Source of the DNA: Branchipolynoe longqiensis
Taxonomy: Eukaryota > Annelida > Polychaeta > Phyllodocida > Polynoidae
Assembly: GCA_030323885.1 (NCBI GenBank)
Contig: CM059199.1
Span: forward strand, 1,943,923 to 2,007,922
Length of the DNA: 64,000 nt
Direction of reading: 5' to 3'
Below the pieces are notes generated by a model. It did no database searches and was not told the DNA's origin. It saw only the letters and a list, made by a program, of their open reading frames with translations. Shown here one piece after another: positions 32,781 to 43,056 of this stretch (position 1 is its first letter; every line of letters starts with the position of its first letter). The translations under genes and the position numbers were made by a program.

Positions 32781-33640
32781 GATTTACATCAAATAACCAC
32801 GGACTATTTATTGTCTAAGGCGGTACTTAGACTAGAATACTGCAGACACGGAACTATGACTAGATGACCCTAAATAATTATATATTGTAGACTTGGAACC
32901 ATGCCCAGACTAACCACTGTAATTGAATATTGTAGACTCCAAACTATGGCTAGACGCCCCGCTGTAATTAAATATAGTAAACTCGGAACTATACATAGAC
33001 GGCCCTAAATAATTCAATATTGTAGACACGGAACCTACGCCTAGACAACCCTAAATAATTAAATATTGTAGACATGGAACAATTCCTAGATGAGCATAAA
33101 TAATTAAATATTGTAGATTCAGAAGTATGCCCAGACGACCCTAAATAAGTAAATATTGTAGACTCAGCACTATGCCTACAGACCCCGCTATAATTGGTGC
33201 CTAGATATGTTTTTCTTTGAAAGGATACCGTGCAGAGCCAGAGGTGTAGACTTGGCACTATGCCTAGACACCCCGCTATAATTAAATATAGTAAACTCGG
33301 AACTACTATGCCTAGATGACTCTAAATAATTCATTATTGTAGACACGGAACTATACATGGACATCCCTAAATAACTAAATATTGTACACATGGGACAATT
33401 CCTAGACGACCCTAAATAAGTAAATATTGTAGACTCATAATTATGCCTAGATGACCCTAAATAAATAAATATTGTAGACATAAACCTTTTCAAAGCAATA
33501 CTAAATAATTACATATTGTGAACTTTTGAACTAACATTGCAAAAATGATTCCAGACCCAGTAGAGGTCCTAAATAATTTAATATGATATTTTGCAGTTGA
33601 TAGACTGCTTTTGCGGTAGGGAAGGCTAAAATAATGTAAA
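32781..33640 (-). repeat. About 45-bp tandem array, degenerate, about 18 copies
   Basis: Units contain CCTAAATAATTAAATATTG, then TAGACACGGAACTATGCC and TAGACGA. Spacing is mostly near 45 bases. The minus strand reads a 15-residue periodic peptide (STIFNYLGSSRH-like), but the frame breaks at the 52-bp insert (33196-33247) and elsewhere. I see no start context or splice sites and treat it as satellite DNA. Confidence 0.75.
33196..33247 (+). repeat. 52-bp templated copy of 32004-32055
   Basis: The 52 bases match the upstream segment with one difference and sit inside the 45-bp array. No terminal repeats or tail mark it as a mobile element. Confidence 0.8.
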
Positions 33641-34356
33641 CATGGTGGAGATGTACTTGATAAAATGGCCTTGTGGACGTATAACAATATATAACAATGT
33701 ACATACCCATAACAATAACATGGTTTTAACAAGGCTGGATGGATGCCTTCTAAGTTCTACATCGCTAAGAGCTATATGTATATAGATTTCCAGTTTAATC
33801 AGTTAATCGAATATTGTATACCTATAGCCACAAAAAGCAAAAGACAGGCCAGAAAAGATGGTAGATATTACAAATAGGGAAACTAGCCCTACTAAGTACT
33901 CAGGAATTCGAAATGACTATCACCATAGGGTGCAGTCCGTCTGGGTATGTGTACTGGCACAAACCAAAGCAGAACCAGGCAGGCGACTCACTGTCATGCA
34001 TCCGAATCACCCTGAAATACAAAATGGTCCTAACCAATACAACACAGTCACCCACCAAGTCGCAGTCACTGAAGGGTCCAGGGGTGTTCTGGCACACTGG
34101 TGTACTATCTAAGGACAGGGCATGGGTGAAAGGATGCTGTAACAAACCACAATGGGATGGGATCCTCTCCCACAGGCCTGTATGTGATCTGCCTTGATGT
34201 ACATATATATATACAGGTTAGGAAAAAACTTGGGGGAAAAAAAAAAAACTAATATAGAAACTACTAACACCCAAAACCGCAAAGGTTGGCCCGAGAAAGA
34301 TCAGGTAAAGACTCCTGAGTGCGGGACCAGACCAATCCAGTATCACAGCTGCCCAG
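33641..34356. other. Unique segment with overlapping open frames
   Basis: 33841-34200 is non-repetitive, moderate-GC DNA. It is open in two plus frames (33858-34112 and 33913-34197) and one minus frame (33900-34145). The 94-codon plus frame is rich in Trp and Cys (for example GCCNKPQWDG) and ends in a stop at 34195-34197. I do not recognise it. It could be an exon or chance. Confidence 0.3.
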
Positions 34357-34358
34357 CA

Positions 34359-34411
34359 TTGAAAACAAGCACCCTTACGGGAGCTTATACGTTATGGGCA
34401 GAATAAAAAAA
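34359..34411 (+). mobile_element. SINE-B, 3' fragment
   Basis: TGAAAACAAGCACCCTTACGG and ATGGGCAGAATAAAAAA match the SINE-B 3' part with an A-rich end. Confidence 0.55.
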
Positions 34412-34461
34412 CTTGTCACCAAAAAAAATAAAACCTGTGATGGTAAGGATAATCGAGGAGT

Positions 34462-34850
34462 GCATTCCCCTGAACAAAATACTATAATTCCTAATTGAGT
34501 GCATTCTCCCGAACAACATGACATAATGTATAAGTATATTGTAGGAGTGTATTCTCCCGAACAACATGACATAATGTATAAGTATAATGTAGGAGTGTAT
34601 TCTCCAGAACAACATGACATAATGTATAAGTATAATTGAGGAGGGTATTCTCCTGGACAACGTATAAGAAAATTGAGCAGGGTATTCTCCTGAACAACAT
34701 GACAATGTATACGTATAATTGAGGAGTGTATTCTCCTGAACAACATGACAATGTATACGTATAATTGAGGAGCATATTCTCCTGGACAACATGACATAAT
34801 GTATACGTATAATTGCGGAGTGTATTCATCGGAACAACATGATGACGGAT
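34462..34850 (-). repeat. 48-bp tandem array with hairpin motif, 8 copies
   Basis: GAACAACATGACATAATGTA recurs at 34511, 34559, 34607, then (variants) at about 34655, 34692, 34738, 34784 and 34832. Each unit contains GGAG, six bases, CTCC, a short inverted repeat. A 16-residue peptide repeat (YTLCHVVRENTLL-like) is read on the minus strand in overlapping frames. It is not coding as far as I can tell. Confidence 0.85.
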
Positions 34851-35388
34851 TTCATCAGGGGGATTAGATGTAATGGCGGGCAAACTAAACTATCTTCCCA
34901 CATCACTCACTCGCCCTCTCAAGTAGGATTTATTCTCAGTATGAACTGACCATTGACCGTTGACGGCGTTTTGAAAAATGTACGGGAAAGCCGTGCAGGG
35001 GATGCTGTTATTAGTCGCTCTGTTATATATACACGCAGTCTAGTTCTAAATAACTGGGGGGACTTCTCGTTGAGATTTTTACATTTCACCTTTTTGTATG
35101 GCGAGCAGTGTAGTAGTAGTATTAGGAGTAAGGCACATTAGTGCTTCTCTACAACCGTCAACGTACGTACCTGTAGCTTCCGGTCTGTATCTATCTGCAC
35201 ACCATCACGGAGCCGTTTGTCAGCGCCCCCCCCCCTCCATCCTACCCCCACCCTCACCCCCTAGCCCTCAGGAGGGGAGGCAGAACACCAATACACCCCC
35301 CTCCCCCCACACACACACTCCTCCCCTCAGCGCGCCCAGACTGTACCTTTGACCTAGTTAAGATAACTCAACGCGTGCAAATTTCTCC
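34851..35388. other. Unique DNA, then C-rich tracts
   Basis: 34900-35200 is unique. 35225-35335 is C/CA-rich. No gene recognised. Confidence 0.4.
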
Positions 35389-35825
35389 CCCCCCCCCCCC
35401 AGTCCTACTCAAATTAATCCAATCTGAATAAATCCACACCTTCATCCGCAAAACACCGTCAGCACCACCGGGTGTGTATCAGGGGGGGTGGGGGGGGGGG
35501 TGAGGGTGGGGGGGGGGGGGGGGTGAGGAGGAGGGGGCTGGGATTTTACCCGATGGTTTTCACATGCAAAGATGGATGTGGGTTTGGTGGGATCTGGGAG
35601 CGGATTCAGGCTGGGATGATAAGATGAGAGTGTGTGGGTGGGTGGGGTAGAGGGGGTGGGGGTGGTAGGGGCAGGAGATACCCCCCCCCCCCCTGCGTGG
35701 TGGTGAATATATTGGAGAGTCGATGCGTGAAGATCCATAACTCGGGGATTATGTCACGTAGGGCATAATCCTAGCTGCACTGGGTGTGTGTGTAGGTGTG
35801 TGTGTGGGGGGGGGGGGGGGTACGA
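35389..35825. repeat. Cluster of long G and C homopolymers
   Basis: C runs at about 35387-35400 and 35680-35692, and G runs at about 35485-35500, 35505-35523 and 35806-35820, with GGTGGG and GT units between. Confidence 0.9.
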
Positions 35826-36279
35826 AGGGCAGAATCTTGGGTTGGCATCCTCTCTTGAATTCACTCTCTCTCTCTTTCGCCCTCTCTAATCCAGCCCGTC
35901 GGCACCCGGATGACTGATCAGTCCAAACCTCGTTTCCGCATCACGCGCGCGTATTCTCCCCGGAGAAAATCCGCCAGCTTCCGCTCCTTTCGCCCCTCTG
36001 TCTGTTTGTGTGTCTGTGTGTGTGTGTCTGTGGTCCAGATATATCGCACGCACATACAACAAACCATAACTCCTGCTTATTATTGCCCACTGCCTCTGAA
36101 GATGGCAGCCATTTTTCATTCAGCCTCATCTGTACACTTTTGATTTATCAGCCCCCCCCCCCCCCACACACACACACTGTCCCTGATTCCATGTAGTTAA
36201 TTTGTTTCTATTAGTTATCGATTGATGAACAAACAAACTCCCAACGAACCCCACCCTACCACCTTCCACGTCCCCCACA
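35826..36279. other. Unassigned DNA
   Basis: Includes GT units at 36005-36030, a C run at about 36151-36166 and otherwise unique sequence. Open frames on both strands are short. Confidence 0.4.
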
Positions 36280-36775
36280 CACGACACACCACACTCACCA
36301 CACACACTGCACTCACCACACACATCATACACACACCACTCACCACACACCACTCACCACACACACCACTCCACACTCACCACACACACCAAACTCACAC
36401 CACACACATGCCACTCACACAACACTCACCACTCACCACACTCACCACACCACTCCACACTCACCACACACACCAAACTCACCTCACACCACACACACGC
36501 CACTCACACCACACACACCCCACTCACCACACACTCACCTCACACCACACACACACCACTCACACCACTCACCACCCACACACCACACACCATTCCACAC
36601 TCACCACACACACATACACCAAACTCACCTCCCACCACACACACCACACACACCACTTACACCACACTCACCACACACACCACACATACCAGTCACACCA
36701 GAAACATCACACACATCACACTCATCACACACATCACTCACACCACACACACCACACCACACACACCACACAACT
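36280..36775. repeat. CACACCACTCAC minisatellite
   Basis: Imperfect 10-12 base units of ACCACAC, ACTCACC and CACACAC for almost 500 bases. Two larger blocks with CCACTCCACACTCACCAC repeat at about 36366 and 36450. A 196-codon His/Thr-rich frame is an artefact. Confidence 0.9.
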
Positions 36776-37267
36776 GATTGGATGTTTTGCCCGAACTCCG
36801 ACTTGCGGCTAACTAATTAAACTAAGCGGTTTAGTTTGCCCCGATGCACATAACCTGAGTCGTTAATCCGGCCGGATGTAACCTAGAGCACACAGAGTGG
36901 AATTAAATCAACTTCCAATGGCGGCGCCTGATAAACGCCCAACAAACAAACGGTGAAAAGAACCACGTCTTGGCCCTGTCTCTCGACTCTGGCCCTAGCG
37001 CCAGGTTCCTAAATGTGGCCTGTGATTTGTGGTTCCCAACGTAGATTGGGTTTTAGCCGGATGTTGGTTTAGTGTTGGGAGTGCTGACTGTTCCACTAAC
37101 CTCAGGTATTGTGGTTTGTATATGATATATGTGTATCTATATATATATAAATATATATACATACACACAAAGCTCCATCGGGATATATACTATTTAACGG
37201 GATACCTAGCGCAATTATATATGGGTCACCACTATTACGGGATATATATATATATATATAATCCCTA
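36776..37267. other. Unique DNA and a small TA patch
   Basis: 36778-37000 is unique, with CTAACTAATTAAACTAAG (homeodomain-type core) and CCAATGGCGGCGCC. TA arrays lie at 37138-37160 and 37242-37260. No gene recognised. Confidence 0.35.
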
Positions 37268-37270
37268 GAG

Positions 37271-37460
37271 GATTTTGTTTGTTTGTTGTTTTACGTCATA
37301 ACAACATTTGGTGTCAATCAGGATGGGAACCGATTTGTGACAGTGCGCACTTATTGGGACCTTATAGTGCTGCCCCACTAGGGGCACCATGCGCGAATTC
37401 CCCATCAGGCTATGTAGCGACAAGTATAAATAGTTCTAAGGTCATATCAGGACGTGCATT
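37271..37460 (-). mobile_element. SINE-A, rearranged 3' half
   Basis: Reversed tail and body (TTTGTTTGTTGTTTTACGTC, GGGAACCGATTTGTGACAG, TGCTGCCCCACTAGG) to about 37395. A piece with GCGACAAGTATAAATAG follows, then TTCTAAGGTCATATCAGGACG at 37436-37457, a second tail piece. This indicates internal deletion and duplication. Confidence 0.65.
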
Positions 37461-37530
37461 GCGGATAAAATACATATGACATTGAAATAATATCGTCAGT
37501 ATAGATAGCCATATCACAGCAAATCTTGCG

Positions 37531-37652
37531 GTTGAACCTCAGCTGAGTCAAACCGATGACTTACACAATTAAAACTTGTTGTTCCTCTCTACTTCGGCGC
37601 TCGGCATCAATAGGATAGAGCAAGGATTCGTTGGCTCAGCACCAGGATGACA
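37531..37652 (+). mobile_element. SINE-A, middle part
   Basis: It reads TTGAACCTCAGCTGAGTC (B-box edge), CCGATGACTTACAC, TTGTTGTTCCTC and GATAGAGCAAGGATTCG. Both ends are missing. It joins a SINE-C copy directly. Confidence 0.65.
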
Positions 37653-37657
37653 TTTGT

Positions 37658-37754
37658 TGTGGGCGTGATGAAAATGGGTAATATTTCGCATAGGGCAGGA
37701 ATCGAACCCACATCTTTGGCATCCCGGGCCAGTGTGCTAACTATTCCACCACAT
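37658..37754 (-). mobile_element. SINE-C copy
   Basis: Reversed, it has GGTGGAATAGTTAGCACAC, GGCCCGGGATGCCAAAG, GGGTTCGATTCC and ATATTACCCATTTTCATC. It matches the copies at 9718-9829 and 57621-57725. Confidence 0.7.
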
Positions 37755-37817
37755 ATAATCTCTACCCACGCCCACCTGTCTATGTGGCTCCTTTTCTGAG
37801 AGGTCGATGGCGAGTAC

Positions 37818-38041
37818 TACTCAATCAATCAATCAATAGTTCCATCCTCTAGTCGAGGGTTGGATGCAATGGTTCTCCACTTGTCCCAATGGTGTGCTGT
37901 TCTGATAGACTGTGAATAATTCAAGCCTGTCCACTGTGAAATATTTGTAAACCATGATGTTCTTGGTCTCCCTCTCCCTCTGCTGCCATTCACCTTCCCT
38001 TCCAACAATGTACGGTATATTGAACTAATACGCTTACATTA
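37818..38041 (-). pseudogene. LINE reverse transcriptase, C-terminal fragment with tail
   Basis: Read on the minus strand from about 38040, an open frame of some 70 codons contains LLEGKVNGSRGRGRPRTSW, NISQWTGLNYSQSI and DKWRTIASNPRLEDGT, then a stop at 37829-37831. In non-LTR retrotransposon ORF2 proteins the Gly/Arg-rich GRGRPRxxW stretch and DxWR...DGT ending form the extreme C-terminus, after the polymerase domain. Immediately after the stop lies a TCAA/TTGA array (37820-37836), as expected of a 3' tail made of short tandem repeats. No RT or endonuclease motif is present, so it is a 5'-truncated dead copy. The clade is uncertain. Confidence 0.75.
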
Positions 38042-38510
38042 ATATGTATTGCCTGCTAGTATATCTCATACTGTTTGTGGTTGTAATAAGACTAACTTTC
38101 CGCAACCTGCTCACTGCTGGTCACGTGATGTAGGGGAGCTGTCGGGTGGCCGCGTCCGGCCTCTTTTTACAGTGAAGTTATTGATTCGTACCGCGCGCGG
38201 TCCAGGCGGGTCGAAATGAAACCGCGCCCGGCGTCGGTGGCCGGGGGGGGGGGGGGGGGGGCGGGAGAAAGGGCGGGGAGGGACCGGAGCGAGGGAGGGG
38301 AGGGAGGGGCGCGAGGGAGGGGAGCGAGGGAAGCGAAGTTGAGGGCTGTGAGGGAGGGGAACGAAGGGGCCGGGAGAGAGGGGGGCGAGATGCCGGGAGG
38401 GAGGGGAGGGAGAGGCCCGGAGTGGGCGGGGTGAGAGGGTGGGCCGGGGGAGGGGGCGGGGGGAGGGTGGGTAAGGTGGTGGGGAGAGATGTGGGGTTAT
38501 ATTTACACCG
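38042..38510. other. Unique DNA then G-rich tract
   Basis: A G run of about 18 lies at 38244-38261. 38262-38500 is GGGAGG-rich. A long minus frame at 38111-38737 is a product of this bias plus R-2. Confidence 0.5.
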
Positions 38511-38900
38511 GATTGCAGGTATTGCAATGCCTCAGGGAGTTTGACGCCCCTGCCCTGCAGAGTTGTAAACCACTGCCTTGTGGTACAGGTTCTTGACAGA
38601 ACCGAAGGGTAAGGGAGCAAACCCTGAACAGAAAACCATGTCACTGTGGCAGCATCAAGGGCGGTTGATGTATGGAACTCCCAACATCTCCCGACCAGCC
38701 ACTGCAGGGACAAATAGTTTTGCGCCTGACTGGACATGTTCTTGTCAGTGTGAAACCTCTATTTGCTCCCCGAGAGAGTGCTGCTGGTAACTTGCAAAAG
38801 CCAGCAGCACTTCAACACTTTTGCAGGCAGCTTTCATGAAATAATGAATGCAGTCTTTGTCGCTTTGCGACCGACAGCATGATGATGATGATGATGATGG
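38511..38900 (+). mobile_element. R-2 dispersed repeat with (GAT)n end, copy 2
   Basis: It matches 11612-12080 base for base over most of its length and likewise ends in GAT repeats (38878-38900). It lacks the roughly 82 bases that copy 1 carries near its 3' end. The join is at CATGAAATAATGAATGCAG. Confidence 0.65.
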
Positions 38901-39452
38901 ATTGCTGATAGACTTGGGACAGTGTTTGGATGCACAAGCCATGCATAATGTTGCGCTGGGAGTTTTGAGTTGGAGTGGATACTGTGTGTGATGCGGGGGG
39001 GGGGGGGGGGGGAGGGGTCACGATGCCGTCCGTGCAATGGTTGTAGTGAGACAAAAAGAGCCTTCCGCATGCTCCGCTCACTGTTCGGCTGATAAGAGCT
39101 ATAACCGATCACGATGGCATCCGCCATTCATTTACGCCTAATGGGATTCTGTGTCGAATTGTGCCAACTGTTCTCTTTTTTTTTTAACTCGCCATTGCGG
39201 AAGAGAGATTGGTTCTATATATATATATATGTATATATATAGATTCTGGTGTTTATCACTCAGTACCTGTGTGTGGGGATGGGAGGGTGGTGGTGGTGAT
39301 GGTTGTGGTGGTGGTGGGGGGGGGGGGCGCCTTCATATGGATATCTGTGTGTGTGTGTGTCTCCCTCTCCCCCCCTCTCTCTCTCTCTCCCTCTCTCGTT
39401 GAGAGTACAAGGGGACTTCGTTGTCTGCTTATTTTGTACTGTAGTCGGCCTT

Positions 39453-39497
<45 letters not shown>

Positions 39498-39845
39498 GAG
39501 CATATATAATACGTATATTCAGACGAAAGACTCTTGTTTTGTAGCTATCTGGCTTCCGAGATTCCAGTCCTTTTCCCCACCCTTTATCACCAACTTTCTT
39601 CTGCCCTCTCTCCCGATCTCTCTCTGTACACCACATACCTATATAATACATACCTATATATACCATGCATATAATCAACAGCTCTATATATATTCCATAT
39701 ATATATAAATATTTATATATCACATATTCCTGTTTCTGTCATTTCAATTGATTTCCGATCTTCTATAATGCTTTGGTAAATAAAATATTCGATTCATAGG
39801 AAAAGTCCATTTTTTTGTGGTTGCTCTCCGAATTATGCATGAACG
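38901..39845. other. Unique DNA with microsatellites
   Basis: A G run at about 38996-39012, GGT units at 39287-39326, CT at 39375-39400 and TA at 39456-39494. The remainder is unique. No gene seen. Confidence 0.5.
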
Positions 39846-40137
39846 GTTTGTGGTGTTCTCTGTGGCGGAGTGGTTAGAGTGTCTGACTTTTTTCTAGGTC
39901 GGACTCCTAATCTGAAGGTCAGTGGTTCGATTCCCTGTGCCCCCACCTCTGCCAATTTGGATTTCCACCGCTGTGTATAACTTACAGCGTCATCAAAGGC
40001 CAGTTGCTCCATACCATGTCTATGTGGTGTGGGAGGTAAAAATCCCTTGGTTCGGAAAATTTTTTTGTCTAATGGTGAAAACAAGCCTATTCAGGCTTAT
40101 CCATGATAGGCAGTATAAATCTTCAACAACAAAAAAC
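39846..40137 (+). mobile_element. SINE-B, full-length reference copy
   Basis: The head is tRNA-like: GTGGCGGAGTGGTTAGAG (A box), TCGGA-CTCCTAA-TCTGA (a plausible anticodon stem-loop with CCT, Arg-like), GTGGTTCGATTCCC (B box) and CCCCCACC. A roughly 16-base insert with a T run separates the A box from the anticodon stem, so it cannot be a working tRNA. The body has CTTACAGCGTCATCAAAGG, CATGTCTATGTGGTGTGGG and GTGAAAACAAGCC, ending in CAACAACAAAAAAC. Confidence 0.85.
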
Positions 40138-40872
40138 TAAAAATCTTTCACGATTTAGACTTTCCTCCAGCTTCGATAGTCAACCTTGCGTACACAAGTC
40201 TGATTTTGCCTTTAATGTTCCTAGAACGCCCACGCAACGAAGCCCAGGCTCCGATCCCCTGAAGATGTAGGCTGAAGGAATATGCTGAATATGAATCTCT
40301 CTCTCCTGCAAGTGACATCTTGACAACAACGGCTCTGTAATTGGTGAGCTTGCTATTGGTGAGCTTGCTATGTCGAACCAGGCAAAGTGCATCTTTTTCA
40401 GGAACCAGATATATTGCTCACTAGTCCCCAGCAGCGCAACCCTCCCTCCTCCACCCCACTCCCCCCTTTCCTCCCCTCCCCCCTGCCTCTGACCACCCCC
40501 CAACAGCAGTCCGCCGTCCTCTTGCCGGAATGCAGCCCCCGTGATCAAAGTGATCCCTGCTCGCAGAGCCAGCAAAATCAAGCCACCGGAGGTGGGGTGG
40601 GTGGGTGGGGGTGGGGGGGGGCGGTGGATTGGCTTCAGAAATTGAGGGTGTGTGAAAGGGATAGAGCTGATAAGAAAGTTCAGGGTGAAACATCAAAGGA
40701 ACACAGTCCCTGGAGCCTGGGTACATGGCTTGAACCAGTGGCCCCCTGCACTGATAGATAGATATATGTGTGGTAATGGGCTGTTGGTATTGGGATGTGA
40801 GTGTGTGTGTGAGGGGGGGGGGCCTAGGGGGCACGGATTGTAGTTCAGTACAGGGTAAGAACATTTTGGTGT
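40138..40872. other. Unassigned DNA
   Basis: Unique sequence with a GGTGGGTGGGGG patch near 40590-40622 and a G run near 40814. Long minus frames at 40180-40996 show no recognised domain. Confidence 0.4.
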
Positions 40873-41160
40873 ACCGGACGTTCGGTAGAGCGCAGGCTTG
40901 CCGTGTGGAAGGTCGGGAGTTCCCATTCCCGGCCGAGTCAAACCATTGACTTACATACAAATTATGCTTGTCCATACATAGCCTGGCGCTTGGCATTATT
41001 AGGATAGGGCAAGGACTGATTGGCTGACTGAGTGCGAAATCGAGTCATGGTGCTGGCGGCCTCCACTGTAAAGTTACCTTGAGTGCTCACTCTCACAAGC
41101 CGGTCCCCATCCTACTATATGACCTTAGATGTTGCCAGGATATAAAACCCCACAAAGAAA
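40873..41160 (+). mobile_element. SINE-A, near full-length
   Basis: Worn head (GACGTTCGGTAGAGCGCAGG, then CCATTCCCGGCCGAGTC). The body is good (CATTATTAGGATAGGGCAAGG, TCATGGTGCTGGCGGCC). The tail is AGATGTTGCCAGGATATAAA. Confidence 0.8.
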
Positions 41161-41725
41161 CACAACTTGCGGATCAATGTGCTGATTGTGTTTGGTTCGG
41201 GCGCAAGGTAGTGTATGTCCGTGGATGGGGGGGGGGGAGGGAGGGTAGTTGGTAGTTCAGAACACGGTTTAGAATCGTGTGATAATGTGCTGGGTTTCGG
41301 GTGGGGAGGTGGTAGTTGGGGGGGGGGGGGGGGAGAGTATGCTGGTTTTCGGTACATCCGGTAAAATCCCATCTGGATCTGTAGAGTGACCGGTTTGCTG
41401 TTGGTACAACATTGTCCATTTGTATACATGAAGTGAGGCCCATGCCTGGGACATCCACCCCTTTGACCCCCCCCCCCCCCCCGCCCCACCCGCACCCCCT
41501 GCATCCCTCTCCAAACCTCATCCTCACCCTACTACCCACACCCTCATCCCACTGAACCCCTCCCACACAACCCACACGTATCGGTCTGGCTTAGTCCGCT
41601 CACGCTCAGAACCCCAAAGATGCACCCTAACCTACACTACATCACGCCAACCCTACTCCACCACCTAACCCAATCTCCACTCTCCACTCTCTACTCTCCA
41701 CTCTCCACACTCCACTCTCCACCCA
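41161..41725. other. Unique DNA with G/C runs and a CTCCA array
   Basis: G runs at about 41227-41236 and 41320-41333, a C run at about 41467-41482 and an ACTCTCC array at 41677-41722. No gene recognised. Confidence 0.45.
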
Positions 41726-42283
41726 CTACTTTCCGCGAAATGCTTATCTCTTCGGTCTGAGTAACATGGCCTGTTTAATGGACTGAAGCACACACACCTT
41801 GAAGCCTTGCGGATGATTTAAGTCAGCAATATGTTTTATTATATTCCATTATAATTTACCGTGTTATTTACACAACCCGGCACACTCATACATCACACAC
41901 ATTATCACTTGGCGGTCCACAGTCATTTTTTTTCTCAGCACTATGCAGCTTAATTGTGTTTAATTTGAATACCTGACTGAAGCATTCCTCAGGAGCTGGG
42001 GGGGGGCAGCCTTGACCCTTGACCCTGGCCGCAGACAAAGGGTGCCCTCCTTCCGTGTCTGCCTGCAGCGGAACCGAACAAGGATCACGACCTTGACCTT
42101 GCGTGCAGACAGATGGCCTTGAACAGTTGACCTCTAGCGTGTAATTATGTTTCCTTGCATGTTGCATGTCTTTTGAAAAATGAACAAGGACGGTCTAGCC
42201 AGGTGGACCAGTTAATGCTGACTGTACCATGATTCTCCATCCCCATCCCTTTTAGTGTCAACTCAACGTATATCTGTGATGAT
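41726..42283. other. Unique segment with TGACCY half-site cluster
   Basis: Non-repetitive DNA. 42013-42025 reads TGACCCTTGACCC (direct repeat spaced by one), 42088-42099 reads CGACCTTGACCT (no spacing), and 42128-42133 is TGACCT. These are nuclear-receptor-type half-sites. A 93-codon minus frame at 41886-42167 spans the cluster and is unrecognised. Confidence 0.35.
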
Positions 42284-42410
42284 GGTTGATTGTTGGGGTT
42301 TTACATGCTGGCAACTTCTAAGGTTCCTATCCCCTGGATAGGAAGTGATAAGTATCAATTTTGAAATCATTGGTTTGACTTCACCCACTCATTCGGCCAA
42401 GCCGTCTGTG
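42284..42410 (-). mobile_element. SINE-A with internal deletion
   Basis: Reversed tail (GGTTGATTGTTGGGGTTTTAC, GGCAACTTCTAAGG) joins directly to the first part of the body and head (GGAAGTGATAAGTATC, ACTCATTCGGCCAAGCCGTC). The middle of the element is missing. Confidence 0.7.
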
Positions 42411-42439
42411 AAGGGATGGGCATTGCTTATAACATACAT

Positions 42440-42512
42440 TTGTTTGTTTGTTTGTTTGTTCGTTCATTCATTCATTCATTCATTCTTTCATTCATTCATT
42501 CATTCATTCTTT
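42440..42512. repeat. (GTTT)n and (TTCA)n tetranucleotide arrays
   Basis: About six GTTT units followed by a dozen TTCA units with two TTCT interruptions. Confidence 0.95.
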
Positions 42513-42660
42513 GACTTATTCAAATTATAGGCATGTTTTCGGTCAATGCAGTCTGTTTAGCGACGCTACACAGACCACTTCGAAAGGTAGCATATTCCAG
42601 GAATTTGTCCTCCTATTCCTGTAATATCGCTCACTGTACTACCGACTACCCAATCAGTAT

Positions 42661-42943
42661 TTAAAGTTGCATATTTCGATGAATTTCTGTTATTTTTCTA
42701 AGATAAATAAATAAAATAGTCTTTGTTTGAAGTGACTTATTTTAAATGATTAGCCTTTGAGATATTTGGAGTATAAGAGACCGTAGGCTTCTGCTTTAAC
42801 GGCTTCTATTAAATTGACGTAGGATTCCCTTCTATGTGGAGACATATGCTTTATAAGTGCTTCAATGTCAAAGTTAGACATGTAGAATCAAATTTAGATA
42901 ATTGACATGGGTTTTGATGCATCATCGGACTATGTAGCTTCAA
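42661..42943 (+). mobile_element. TIR-1 element, complete (283 bp)
   Basis: Ends TTAAAGTTGCATATTTCGATG and CATCGGACTATGTAGCTTCA. The interior follows the family with small deletions (GATATTTGGAGTATAAGAG, AGACATGTAGAATCAAATTTAG). Confidence 0.85.
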
Positions 42944-43056
42944 AAGTAGTTAGGGATGGCACACAAACCACTTTTTCAGGTACCATATTCCAGGACTTTG
43001 TTACGCTGGTGCTGAAATGTTGCTCTCTGATATTCTTTGTGGACCTTTCTTTCCTA

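Noticed and set aside
34462..34850. CRISPR-like array (regular hairpin repeats)
   Set aside because: The whole unit, including the supposed spacer, is repeated, so there are no unique spacers; the surroundings are eukaryotic and no cas genes are present.
36222..36812. 196-codon His/Thr-rich frame
   Set aside because: Translation of the CACACCACTCAC array.
38111..38737. 208-codon minus frame
   Set aside because: It joins part of repeat R-2 with a G-rich tract; composition explains it.
39846..39935. Functional tRNA-Arg(CCT) gene
   Set aside because: An insert of about 16 bases with a T run separates the A box from the anticodon stem, the T stem is mismatched, and the segment recurs as the head of SINE-B.
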